This document shows, piece by piece, positions 9,102 through 16,206 of a DNA stretch of 64,000 nt (position 1 is its first letter; each line of letters begins with the position of its first letter). The stretch comes from RGIG5327 sp045612485 (GTDB lineage: Bacteria > Verrucomicrobiota > Lentisphaeria > Victivallales > UBA1829): assembly GCA_045612485.1 (NCBI GenBank), contig JAZKZE010000121.1:10125-74124 (forward strand). Direction: 5' to 3'. Both the position numbers and the translations under genes were made by a program. The notes beneath the pieces are model-generated. The model saw only the letters and a list, made by a program, of their open reading frames with translations, did no database searches and was not told the origin of the DNA.

Positions 9102-9533
9102 ATGGAAACAAAAGAAAATACAGAAGAAAGACTGATACGTCTTAAAGAATATCTCAATAAGTACGATGTCTTTGCGGCAGGGATAGGCGCGGAAATCGTA
9201 GAGATCGCTCCCGGATATGCAAGAGCGGTAATGGATATAACCGCTTCCCACATGAATGCGGCAGGAGTGGTACAGGGCGGAGCCATCTTTACCCTGGCGG
9301 ATTTTGCTTTTGCCGGAGCCGGTAATTCCTTCGGACCGCGCGCTACAGCTATGAATATATCCATTACCTACATGCGCCCCGGAACAGGTACAAAACTTGT
9401 TGCAGAGGCAAAAGAAGTCAGCCATGGAAGAAGAACGTGCCTTTTTGATGTACTTGTTACAGACGATCAGGGCAGAAAAGTAGCCAAACTTATGATCAAT
9501 GGTTTCCTTTTTGAAGGGGAAACTGTTGTATAA
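9102..9533 (+). CDS. PaaI-type hotdog-fold thioesterase
   Basis: 143-residue single hotdog domain. The family pattern is clear: HMNAAGVVQGGAIFTLADFA contains the G-V-V-Q-G-G-A core and acidic active-site position, followed by ISITYMRPG and the KVAKLMINGFLF end strand. Such enzymes hydrolyse acyl-CoA thioesters; the substrate cannot be read from sequence. It is 24 bases downstream of the DeoR-type regulator and probably shares its transcript. Confidence 0.86.
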   Translation: METKENTEERLIRLKEYLNKYDVFAAGIGAEIVEIAPGYARAVMDITASHMNAAGVVQGGAIFTLADFAFAGAGNSFGPRATAMNISITYMRPGTGTKLVAEAKEVSHGRRTCLFDVLVTDDQGRKVAKLMINGFLFEGETVV

Positions 9534-9572
9534 AAATCAACAGCAGTACAATAAAAATACAGAAACAGAAGT

Positions 9573-9640
9573 AATTTCAAAAGTCATTCAAAAAAATTCA
9601 AAGCAGATGCACTTTCAGATTTTTGAGAAGTTTTGAAATT
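9573..9640. promoter_or_regulatory. 10-bp inverted repeat upstream of coiled-coil/HTH gene (possible operator)
   Basis: AATTTCAAAA at 9573-9582 and its exact complement TTTTGAAATT at 9631-9640 flank a 48-base interval, and additional TTCAAA copies lie between them. The pair sits just upstream of the start at 9672. Autoregulation is inferred only from position and the HTH in the downstream product. Confidence 0.35.
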
Positions 9641-9671
9641 AGCTCAAACAATCAAAAAAAGGAGGTTTGTT

Positions 9672-10178
9672 ATGCCGGATATCAAAGGAGTCCTTCAGGA
9701 CGAGATCAAACGGCTTGCCAAACGGGAAATCAAAGCAGCTACAGCTCCGCTGCTGAAAAACATCATGGAACTCAAACGCAAAGTTACTGCACTTGAACGG
9801 GCACTTGCCCTTTCTGAAAAAGAGACCGCCAAAGTAAAAACTGCGGCTGAAGTTCCTGTTGAAAAAGCGGAAGGATCTCAGGCAAAACCCCGGGCGGAAA
9901 AAGAGAAAAAAAGCCGTTTCAACGGTAAAAAAATCATCCGTCTCAGAAAAAGACTTCATCTTTCCCAGGCAGAACTTGCCGAACTTGTAGGAGTAAATAT
10001 GTTCTCCGTCAGCCATTGGGAACTTGGAAAAAACCTTCCCAGACAGGCACAGCAGGATAAACTTGAAGAACTGCGTCAGCTCCCCCGCAAAGCATTGCAG
10101 GAAAGACTTGCCCCCATCCGTGCCGGCATCAGGGAAAAGAAGGCATTGAATAAAAAGTCGAAAGAAGAAGTAAAATAA
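9672..10178 (+). CDS. Coiled-coil protein with C-terminal XRE-like HTH
   Basis: 168 residues, Lys/Ala-rich and basic. Residues about 1-55 look helical with heptad-like spacing (LLKNIMELKRKVTALERAL), followed by a Lys/Pro-rich linker. A Cro/XRE-type helix-turn-helix follows as LRKRLHLSQAELAELVGVNMFSVSHWELG. The start is fixed by a textbook AAGGAGG (9659-9665) six bases before ATG. The HTH at the C-terminus behind a coiled coil is unusual for a classic XRE repressor. It could be a small chromatin-like or regulatory DNA-binding protein; target unknown. A bidirectional terminator follows. Confidence 0.75.
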   Translation: MPDIKGVLQDEIKRLAKREIKAATAPLLKNIMELKRKVTALERALALSEKETAKVKTAAEVPVEKAEGSQAKPRAEKEKKSRFNGKKIIRLRKRLHLSQAELAELVGVNMFSVSHWELGKNLPRQAQQDKLEELRQLPRKALQERLAPIRAGIREKKALNKKSKEEVK

Positions 10179-10203
10179 TATTTCCTCTTTATATTCTATC
10201 ATT

Positions 10204-10240
10204 AAAAAGGGAAAAGGAGTGAAACCTTTTCCCTTTTTTT
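10204..10240. terminator. Bidirectional rho-independent terminator
   Basis: A 14-bp arm AAAAAGGGAAAAGG (10204-10217), a seven-base loop and CCTTTTCCCTTTTT then further T. The A-rich upstream side supplies a T tract on the other strand. It sits between the convergent HTH gene and SGNH hydrolase gene and could serve both. Confidence 0.88.
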
Positions 10241-10267
10241 ATAACGTTTCACCAAGAAATGATTTCT

Positions 10268-11131
10268 TTATTTTTTCAATTCACGGATCTTTTCTCCGAT
10301 AAGATGACGGCAATAGGCATCCACGGTCATTTTATTCTTCTGAGCTTCTTTATACAAAACTGCATGATCGTCCATAGAAATGCGGTATTTGGGAGAATTC
10401 CACATATTGAGTATGGGAGCCATGGAAGGAATCTTTTTCCATGCGGGAATAAAAGATTCCACTTTCTTCTTATCCATCCCCAGTGTCTCCAGAATGGCAC
10501 AGGCAAGAAACATATTGCCATAGCCGTTCAAATGGACTTTATCAATGGTCAGCTGATTGCCTTTGTCCGCAGGGATCCTGTTTGATGCAATGACTGCCCG
10601 CATTTTTTTCTGCCAATCCACAAGGGGAATATTTTTTTCTTTTGCAATATTACGGACAGTTTGTGCATATTTTTCCAGTTTCACATTATTGGCAAAGGTT
10701 GGCTCTTCCGTATGCATTGTGGGAGTAACAAGAACCATACGGGCTCCGGCTTTTTCGCATCGTGCAACGATTTCACGGATATTTTTCTCATATTGGGGCA
10801 ATTCCACACCTTTTTTCGCCCAGGAAACATCATTGACCCCCACCTGTAAAATTACAATGGAAGGCTTTTTTGCAAGAAATTTATCCAATCTTGCAAGAAT
10901 ACTGTTGGAACGGTCACCGCCGACACCTCCGGGAATATATTTGAGATTCTTTACTCCCTCAGCCTTCAATGCCCTCATCACCAGCAGAATAAAACCATAT
11001 TCCCTGTTGGCGAACTGGGTAAGGGAATCACCCAGGAATCCGATATTATCCCCGTTCTTTACAATAAGAGATGCCCCGCTTGCCATAAAGGAAATGGAAA
11101 GCATGAAAAGTAAAATCATGATTTTTTTCAT
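10268..11131 (-). CDS. Secreted SGNH/GDSL-family hydrolase
   Basis: 287 residues with an N-terminal Sec signal peptide (hydrophobic about 4-17, likely cleaved near residue 20). SGNH blocks are in order: GDS with nucleophile Ser36, the Gly-rich PGGVGGDRS, GVND with Asn100, and the catalytic dyad DKVH at Asp197/His200. This predicts an exported esterase or carbohydrate deacetylase. The ATG is preceded by GAAAGGAC. The gene follows the Gfo/Idh gene on the same strand, but a terminator lies between, so expression depends on read-through or an unseen promoter. The substrate is unknown. Confidence 0.87.
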   Translation of the reverse strand: MKKIMILLFMLSISFMASGASLIVKNGDNIGFLGDSLTQFANREYGFILLVMRALKAEGVKNLKYIPGGVGGDRSNSILARLDKFLAKKPSIVILQVGVNDVSWAKKGVELPQYEKNIREIVARCEKAGARMVLVTPTMHTEEPTFANNVKLEKYAQTVRNIAKEKNIPLVDWQKKMRAVIASNRIPADKGNQLTIDKVHLNGYGNMFLACAILETLGMDKKKVESFIPAWKKIPSMAPILNMWNSPKYRISMDDHAVLYKEAQKNKMTVDAYCRHLIGEKIRELKK

Positions 11132-11159
11132 TATATTGTCCTTTCAGAGTTCTGAGCGG

Positions 11160-11197
11160 TAAAAAGGGGAAGAAAAATCCGCCGATCTTTCCTCCCC
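11160..11197 (-). terminator. Rho-independent terminator after Gfo/Idh gene
   Basis: On the - strand a 14-bp stem (arms 11184-11197 and 11166-11179, two G-U pairs) closed by a four-base loop is followed by TTTTT. It begins 30 bases after the stop of the dehydrogenase gene. Confidence 0.85.
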
Positions 11198-11227
11198 CGT
11201 ATTTCATCTGCTCATCAGAAAAACTTT

Positions 11228-12223
11228 TTATTCTTCCGGTCCGTAATGGATATCGGAAAGATTCTGCAATCTCAAAGTGGATTCAGTAACGGAGAGGAAG
11301 TCCTCTGTACCCCATTCCCCCTTATTTCCCTCAGCATCCGCCAGGAAAGAAGTATAATAGTCCAGCATGGGTTCACTTGCAGGATAATTCTTACCTTCCC
11401 CGCCATTGACCAGGTAGGCTGTTACACCTTCACTTGTGGAATGGAAATCAAGCACACCCTTTTCCCCCCAGATACGGAACTGCCAGTAGTAAGGTGTCTT
11501 GCATCCTGCGGGAGAAGCATAGGAAACGTCAAAAATCACGCCGCAGCCGTCATCCATAACATACATTCCCTGGGCGGAATCCTTGAAATTGGGAGCAAGT
11601 GTGGCATAAGCATTCCAGGCTCTTGCAGCACAAAGATCCTTGATTTTGTGTCCGGTAAGGTATTCTGTAAGGTCGGTACCGTGAATGGCAATATCATTGA
11701 TGGTTCCGCCGTGTTTGCCGGATTCAAAATACCAGGCGGGACGGCTGCCCCAGGAAAGAGGATGCTGACCGGTAAACTGGATCTGATGGATCCTGCCGAT
11801 AAGCCCTTCATCAATAAGTTTTTTGGCTGTTGCAACATTCTTATTGCTTCTCATATCCAGCATAACACCGACAGCAAGATTTTTCTCTTTTGCAAGAGAA
11901 CGGATCTTCTGCAATTCATCCAGAGAGGTGCAGAGAGGTTTGTCAGAGATCACATGTTTACCGGCTTTCAGACCGGCAATGGCTCTTTCCCCCCTGATTC
12001 CATAATAATCTCCAATGCAGAGGATGTCAAAATCCACTTCTTCCAGCATTTCAGCATAGTCAGTATGAGTGATATGACGACCGGATTTCTCCACGGCAGC
12101 CGCTGCATCTGCATTCTCCTCGCAAAGAGCGACGATCTCAATTTGGGGATCCTCTGCCATCCGTTTGTAAAGAGATTCTACGTGACCGTGACGAAAACCG
12201 ACAAAAGCTACTTTGTGTTTCAT
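11228..12223 (-). CDS. Gfo/Idh/MocA-family oxidoreductase
   Basis: 331-residue NAD(P)-dependent sugar or cyclitol dehydrogenase. The N-terminal Rossmann fold begins VAFVGFRHGH; the EKP-type motif appears as DKPL (residues 94-97). The substrate-domain motif GGTINDIAIHGTDL supplies Asp177 and His181, the usual catalytic pair region. No signal peptide, so it is cytoplasmic. AAGGAA precedes the ATG. Flanking terminators suggest its own short transcript. The exact substrate cannot be assigned within this broad family. Confidence 0.9.
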   Translation of the reverse strand: MKHKVAFVGFRHGHVESLYKRMAEDPQIEIVALCEENADAAAAVEKSGRHITHTDYAEMLEEVDFDILCIGDYYGIRGERAIAGLKAGKHVISDKPLCTSLDELQKIRSLAKEKNLAVGVMLDMRSNKNVATAKKLIDEGLIGRIHQIQFTGQHPLSWGSRPAWYFESGKHGGTINDIAIHGTDLTEYLTGHKIKDLCAARAWNAYATLAPNFKDSAQGMYVMDDGCGVIFDVSYASPAGCKTPYYWQFRIWGEKGVLDFHSTSEGVTAYLVNGGEGKNYPASEPMLDYYTSFLADAEGNKGEWGTEDFLSVTESTLRLQNLSDIHYGPEE

Positions 12224-12245
12224 ATTATTCCTTATAAATAAAATA

Positions 12246-12270
12246 AATAAAAATCCCCCATACCGGGGGA
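12246..12270 (-). terminator. Terminator after exported nitroreductase gene
   Basis: On the - strand TCCCCC (12265-12270) pairs with GGGGGA (12254-12259) across a five-base loop and is followed by TTTTTATTTATTTT. It lies 20 bases after the stop at 12291. Confidence 0.8.
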
Positions 12271-12290
12271 AATGTGAAAATCTGACAAAA

Positions 12291-12911
12291 TTACCGGGGA
12301 ATACCTACAGCATGCCCAAGCACCGGATAAAAACTTTTGGCAAGCCCCAGTTCCTTACGGATCTGTTCCCCCTTGTCTGCCGCACCGCCGATAGCAACGG
12401 TACCAAGCCCGGCAGAAGCACAGTAAAGATAGATATTCTGACTTACATATCCGCTGTCAATATCAGAATAATGGATCTTCTTATCCATGGCTTTCATCCT
12501 GCTCTGTCTGGATGTATCCGAAGCAATGATAAGGGTCAGGGGGGCAGCAAAACGGGGAGCGGCAAGTTTCCGCAAATCTTTTTTATTGATCTCAACAAGA
12601 ATATTTTTTGCTGCATCATAACGGAAAGTACCCTTTTTCAGGAAAACAAATAGCGTGATCTCCTGCGCATTGACCGCAGTAGGGGCAGTTCTCTTACCGT
12701 CAGGACGGTTCACACCGCAGGCAGCCCACAGGAGATTGGAGATCTGCTGCAAAGAAAGTTCCTTATCCTGATATTTGCGGATCGTCTTTCTGCTGTTCAA
12801 TGCCTCCATCAAACTCATACCGCCCTTTTTCTGCGGAGCAGGCAATCGGATGTCAGCTGCAAGCGTGAAAAGAAATGAAAATGCCAGAAGCGAAAACAAT
12901 ACTTTTTTCAT
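12291..12911 (-). CDS. Exported nitroreductase-fold protein
   Basis: 206 residues. The start at 12911 is chosen because GGGAG lies upstream and the protein then begins with a clean Sec signal peptide (MKKVLFSLLAFSFLFTLAA). The mature part has nitroreductase features: SLMEALNSRKTIRKY, a short helical SLQQISNLLWAACG, TAPTAVNAQEI (FMN phosphate contact region) and a C-terminal ASAGLGTVAIGG. FMN-dependent nitroreductases are normally cytoplasmic, so export is notable. An SP-bearing SagB/nitroreductase-like relative is the nearest comparison. The donor and acceptor are unknown. Confidence 0.82.
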   Translation of the reverse strand: MKKVLFSLLAFSFLFTLAADIRLPAPQKKGGMSLMEALNSRKTIRKYQDKELSLQQISNLLWAACGVNRPDGKRTAPTAVNAQEITLFVFLKKGTFRYDAAKNILVEINKKDLRKLAAPRFAAPLTLIIASDTSRQSRMKAMDKKIHYSDIDSGYVSQNIYLYCASAGLGTVAIGGAADKGEQIRKELGLAKSFYPVLGHAVGIPR

Positions 12912-12967
12912 AAGTGATCTCCCGTTTATTATTGTTGTTATATTGCGGTAATAAACCTCTTTTATAC

Positions 12968-12995
12968 AATATAGCAAACAAAAAGAAAAAAGCAA
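12968..12995 (-). promoter_or_regulatory. Predicted promoter for exported nitroreductase
   Basis: On the - strand TTGCTT, 16 bases, TATATT, located about 57 bases before the start codon and downstream of the rpsS terminator. Confidence 0.45.
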
Positions 12996-13011
12996 GTTAC
13001 TCAATGAAAAA

Positions 13012-13043
13012 AACAAAAAAAACGCCGCAAAATGCGGCGTTTT
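13012..13043 (-). terminator. Rho-independent terminator ending the str/S10 gene string after rpsS
   Basis: On the - strand AACGCCGCA pairs with TGCGGCGTT (13021-13029 / 13033-13041) across three bases, extended by A:T pairs, followed by a T-rich tract of more than six. It begins 24 bases after the rpsS stop. Confidence 0.93.
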
Positions 13044-13066
13044 CCGAAAGAAATCCGGATAAAGAC

Positions 13067-13345
13067 TTACACAGTCTTACCGGAGATGACTCCGTGACCC
13101 TTGAATGTACGGGTGGGGGCAAATTCGCCAAGTCTGTGTCCGACCATATTTTCGGTCACAAAAACAGTAACGAAGGTTTTGCCGTTATGCACATTGAAGG
13201 TGTGTCCCACAAAATCGGGAATGATCATGGAACGGCGGGACCAGGTCTTGATGGGCTTCTTGGCTCCACCGGCTTTTTCCATTCTCTCGACTTTTTCGAC
13301 CACATGATAGTCCACAAAAGGACCTTTTTTGATTGATCTTGTCAT
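13067..13345 (-). CDS. rpsS: 30S ribosomal protein S19
   Basis: 92 residues, normal length. Diagnostic stretches are RSIKKGPFVD at the N-terminus, RRSMIIPDFVGHTFNVHNGK and the C-terminal MVGHRLGEFAPTR. It sits in the 30S head, where it contacts S13. It starts 2 bases after rplB stops. In most bacteria rplV and rpsC follow immediately; here a terminator and an unrelated gene follow. Confidence 0.98.
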   Translation of the reverse strand: MTRSIKKGPFVDYHVVEKVERMEKAGGAKKPIKTWSRRSMIIPDFVGHTFNVHNGKTFVTVFVTENMVGHRLGEFAPTRTFKGHGVISGKTV

Positions 13346-13347
13346 GA

Positions 13348-14181
13348 TTACTTCTTCCTTCTGCGTTCAACGATAAATCTACCGCTGGGTTTCTTGGGAT
13401 GACGGGTAAGTTTACCTTTAGCAAGCTGACCCCAGGGAGATACAGGATGTCCGCCCCCGGAAGATCTGCCTTCGCCCCCGCCCATGGGATGGTCCACAGG
13501 GTTCTGAACAACACCGCGGACGTGAGGACGGAAACCAAGATAACGTTTTTTACCGGCTTTACCCAGAGAGGTATTCATGTAATCCAGATTGCCGATCTGA
13601 CCGATGGTGGCACGGCATTCCAGATTGATCTTGCGGACTTCTCCGGAGGGCAGTTTCACCTGAGCATAGTCGCCGTCTTTGGAACGCAGAGTAGCGACCT
13701 GACCGGCGGAACGGGCAAGAATACCGCCTTTACCGGGCATAAGCTCGACGTTGTGGATCTCAATACCATCAGGAATGTTCTTGAGTTTGAGAGTGTTGCC
13801 GGGCTTGATCTCAGCTTTTTCAGAGGAGATCACAGTCTGACCAACAGTCAGACCATGGGGAGCAAGGATGTAGGACTTCACGCCGTCTTCATACTGCACC
13901 AGGGCGATGAAGGCAGAACGGTTGGGGTCGTACTCGATGCTCTGCACGGTGGCAGGTACATCCACTTTGTTGCGTTTGAAGTCGATCAAACGGTAGGAGC
14001 GTTTATTTCCTCCCCCGCGGAAACGGACCGTGACACGGCCCATATTGTTACGTCCACCGGTGGATTTTTTCCCTTTGGTAAGGGATTTTTCCGGGGATTT
14101 GCGGGTAAGGATCTCGGAATAATCGACCACAGAAGTCATACGGAGACTTTTTGTGGTGGGTTTATAAGTTTTAATAGCCAT
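13348..14181 (-). CDS. rplB: 50S ribosomal protein L2
   Basis: 277 residues, the usual length. MAIKTYKPTTKSLR begins the protein. The conserved C-terminal GVVQNPVDHPMGGGEGRSSGG segment near the peptidyl-transferase centre contains the universally conserved histidine (DHPMGGG). It lies between rplW and rpsS with short spacers, typical S10-operon order. Confidence 0.98.
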   Translation of the reverse strand: MAIKTYKPTTKSLRMTSVVDYSEILTRKSPEKSLTKGKKSTGGRNNMGRVTVRFRGGGNKRSYRLIDFKRNKVDVPATVQSIEYDPNRSAFIALVQYEDGVKSYILAPHGLTVGQTVISSEKAEIKPGNTLKLKNIPDGIEIHNVELMPGKGGILARSAGQVATLRSKDGDYAQVKLPSGEVRKINLECRATIGQIGNLDYMNTSLGKAGKKRYLGFRPHVRGVVQNPVDHPMGGGEGRSSGGGHPVSPWGQLAKGKLTRHPKKPSGRFIVERRRKK

Positions 14182-14192
14182 TATTGATCTCC

Positions 14193-14483
14193 TTACGCAA
14201 TATCAATGGAACCTTCGGCAAGGGAAACGATCGCTTTCTTCCAGTCGGAACGTTTGCCGGGAATAGGGGATCTGCCGGAGCGTTTGGTTTTGCCTGTGTA
14301 GTTCATGATGTTGACACTCTTCACCTTGACACCCGCATAGATGGCTTCCACAGCGGCAGCAATCTGCAGCTTGTTGGCTCTGGGAGAGACCTTGAAAGCA
14401 TACTGGTTGAGTTCTTTGAGAAGCGTACCCTTTTCAGTGGTCATCATAAACTCGATGATTTCATACGGACTTGTTTTTGCCAT
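14193..14483 (-). CDS. rplW: 50S ribosomal protein L23
   Basis: 96 residues from the ATG at 14483, which has AGGAG seven bases upstream; an upstream in-frame start six codons earlier is less likely. It is a tunnel-exit protein that docks SRP and trigger factor. Typical elements are the N-terminal SPYEIIEFMMTTEKG and the loop with NIMNYTGKTKRSGR. It starts 14 bases after the rplD stop. Confidence 0.96.
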   Translation of the reverse strand: MAKTSPYEIIEFMMTTEKGTLLKELNQYAFKVSPRANKLQIAAAVEAIYAGVKVKSVNIMNYTGKTKRSGRSPIPGKRSDWKKAIVSLAEGSIDIA

Positions 14484-14497
14484 TTTCGTACTCCTGA

Positions 14498-15145
14498 TCA
14501 TGCGAGCCGCTTGACAAACGCGTCAAGTGCTTCTTTGGTGAAAAGAATCTTGTCGGCATCAAGCACATGGAAAGTGTTGACGGAAGAAACATGGAGCATA
14601 CCGGCGTTGGCGATATTGCTTACAGCAAGGATGCTGTTCACATCATAATCATTGATGAGAATAAGAATCTTTGCGGGTTTCTTTTTGTTGTCTCCGAAAA
14701 GGTTCATGCTCTTGAGAGCAGCAACTGCACCCTTGGTCTTGGGTTCGGCAAATTCAAATTTGTCAACCACGACCACACTGTTTTCATCAATACGTTCAGT
14801 GAAGGAACGCTTGAGAGCAAGCTTTCTCACTTTGGCATTGAGCTTCATGGAATAATCCCGGGGTTTGGGTCCGAAGGAGTGACCCCCGTGACGCCAGACA
14901 GGGTTACGGGTACTTCCGGCACGGGCACGACCTCCGCCTTTCTGCTTGAAGGGCTTCTTGCCGCTGCCGCTGACTTCGCCGCGGGTCTTCACATCGGCTG
15001 TTCCGGCACGCATTGCTGCACGGAACGCCACTACTGCGTCATGAACGGCCTGTTCGCCCTTTACGGACTCGAGGCAGCAATCGTCGATGGTGTAATCGCC
15101 GACTTTGACGCCCTGCATATTGATTATATCAATTGTTTTGGACAT
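14498..15145 (-). CDS. rplD: 50S ribosomal protein L4
   Basis: 215 residues. The extended tunnel loop is clear: GSGKKPFKQKGGGRARAGS followed by PVWRHGGHSFGPKPRDY. The globular C-terminal part includes NIANAGMLHVSSVNTFHVLDADKI in pieces. In gamma-proteobacteria L4 also represses its own operon; a structured RNA element upstream of rplC (15800-15838) could be a target here, which is only an inference. Confidence 0.97.
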   Translation of the reverse strand: MSKTIDIINMQGVKVGDYTIDDCCLESVKGEQAVHDAVVAFRAAMRAGTADVKTRGEVSGSGKKPFKQKGGGRARAGSTRNPVWRHGGHSFGPKPRDYSMKLNAKVRKLALKRSFTERIDENSVVVVDKFEFAEPKTKGAVAALKSMNLFGDNKKKPAKILILINDYDVNSILAVSNIANAGMLHVSSVNTFHVLDADKILFTKEALDAFVKRLA

Positions 15146-15163
15146 TTTTTCACCTGTACAGCG

Positions 15164-15787
15164 TTATTTCTTTTTTGCTTTTTTGACGATAATGGTACCG
15201 CCGTTGGGACCGGGAACTGCACCGCGGACAAAGAGGAAGTTGTCTTCCACTTTCACAAGACGCAGATTCTGCACTGTTCTGTTGGCATTACCCAACTGAC
15301 CGGGCATCTTTTTACCCTTCATGATGTTACCGGGTTTTTCACGGCAACCGATTGAACCGGGCTTACGATGCCAGCCGCCGCCGTGTCCGTCACGTCCGCC
15401 GCCGAAGTGGTGTCTTTTCATTACACCGGCAAAACCTTTACCTTTGGTGACTCCGGACACATCCAGAAATTCACCGGCAGCAAAGATGTCAGCCTTCATG
15501 ACAGAACCGAGTTCCGCAACAGGATCTTCATCAGCGCGGAATTCCTTGATCACGGCAGGAGGATTGTCCTGAACGCCGGCTTTCGCCACGTTACCGAGAA
15601 CGGCTTTGGAGGTGTTTTTCACCTTCTTGGTGCCGAATCCCACCTGCAGGGCGGAATAACCGTCCTTTTCCATTGTTTTCACGCCAACCACCACACAGGG
15701 GCCGGCTTCGATCACTGTGACCGGCACAAGCACGCCTTCTTCATAGACCTGCGTCATACCGATCTTTTTTCCGATCAAACCTTTCAT
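15164..15787 (-). CDS. rplC: 50S ribosomal protein L3
   Basis: 207 residues from the ATG at 15787, chosen because AAGGAG stands directly upstream; a start six codons earlier lacks support. Characteristic motifs are GLIGKKIGMTQV at the N-terminus, GVTKGKGFAGVMKRH, and the GSIGCREKPGNIMKGKKMPG loop that reaches the peptidyl-transferase centre. It is separated from rpsJ by an 83-base spacer containing nested hairpins. Confidence 0.97.
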   Translation of the reverse strand: MKGLIGKKIGMTQVYEEGVLVPVTVIEAGPCVVVGVKTMEKDGYSALQVGFGTKKVKNTSKAVLGNVAKAGVQDNPPAVIKEFRADEDPVAELGSVMKADIFAAGEFLDVSGVTKGKGFAGVMKRHHFGGGRDGHGGGWHRKPGSIGCREKPGNIMKGKKMPGQLGNANRTVQNLRLVKVEDNFLFVRGAVPGPNGGTIIVKKAKKK

Positions 15788-15799
15788 TTTTCTCCTTTC

Positions 15800-15838
15800 C
15801 GGCACATACCCTTTCGGAAATAAGGGGCCTTGGTGCCG
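15800..15838 (-). promoter_or_regulatory. Nested RNA hairpin in the rpsJ-rplC spacer, next to the rplC Shine-Dalgarno
   Basis: On the - strand CGGCAC (15833-15838) pairs with GTGCCG (15800-15805), enclosing an inner CCCTT/AAGGG stem-loop. The outer stem ends about 4 bases upstream of the AAGGAG serving rplC. A smaller CTGC/GCAG hairpin lies a little upstream. Position suggests control of rplC translation. Regulation is inferred, not shown. Confidence 0.5.
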
Positions 15839-15870
15839 ATTCCTGCTTTTATAGGCAGAACTGATATTTA

Positions 15871-16206
15871 TCAGTTACCGACTTTGATTGTGATTCCCAC
15901 ACCGGCAGGCAGGTTGAGCTTTTTAAGCTCGTCCACAGTCTTGGCGGTCGGTTTGATGATGTCCAGCAGTCTCTTGTGAGTGCGGATCTCAAACTGATCC
16001 ATGGACTTTTTGTCCACGTGGGGTGAACGGTTCACAGTCATGCGCTCAATCCGGGTTTTCAGCGGAATGGGGCCGACGACGATAGAACCGGTGCGTTTTG
16101 CCGTATTGAGGATCTCTGCCACAGACTGGTCAAGGATCCCATGCTCATAAGCCTGAAGCTTGATACGGATCTTCTGAGCAGTTTTCTGAGCTGTTCTCGT
16201 TGTCAT
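15871..16206 (-). CDS. rpsJ: 30S ribosomal protein S10 (NusE)
   Basis: 111 residues, slightly longer than the typical ~102 because of an N-terminal extension rich in Thr/Gln. Core motifs: IRIKLQAYEHGILDQSV, GPIPLKTRIER, and the loop SPHVDKKSMDQFEIRTHKRL. S10 also acts with NusB in antitermination. Its ATG overlaps the fusA TGA as ATGA, indicating translational coupling to EF-G, so S10 lies in the str operon rather than at the head of a separate S10 operon. Confidence 0.97.
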   Translation of the reverse strand: MTTRTAQKTAQKIRIKLQAYEHGILDQSVAEILNTAKRTGSIVVGPIPLKTRIERMTVNRSPHVDKKSMDQFEIRTHKRLLDIIKPTAKTVDELKKLNLPAGVGITIKVGN

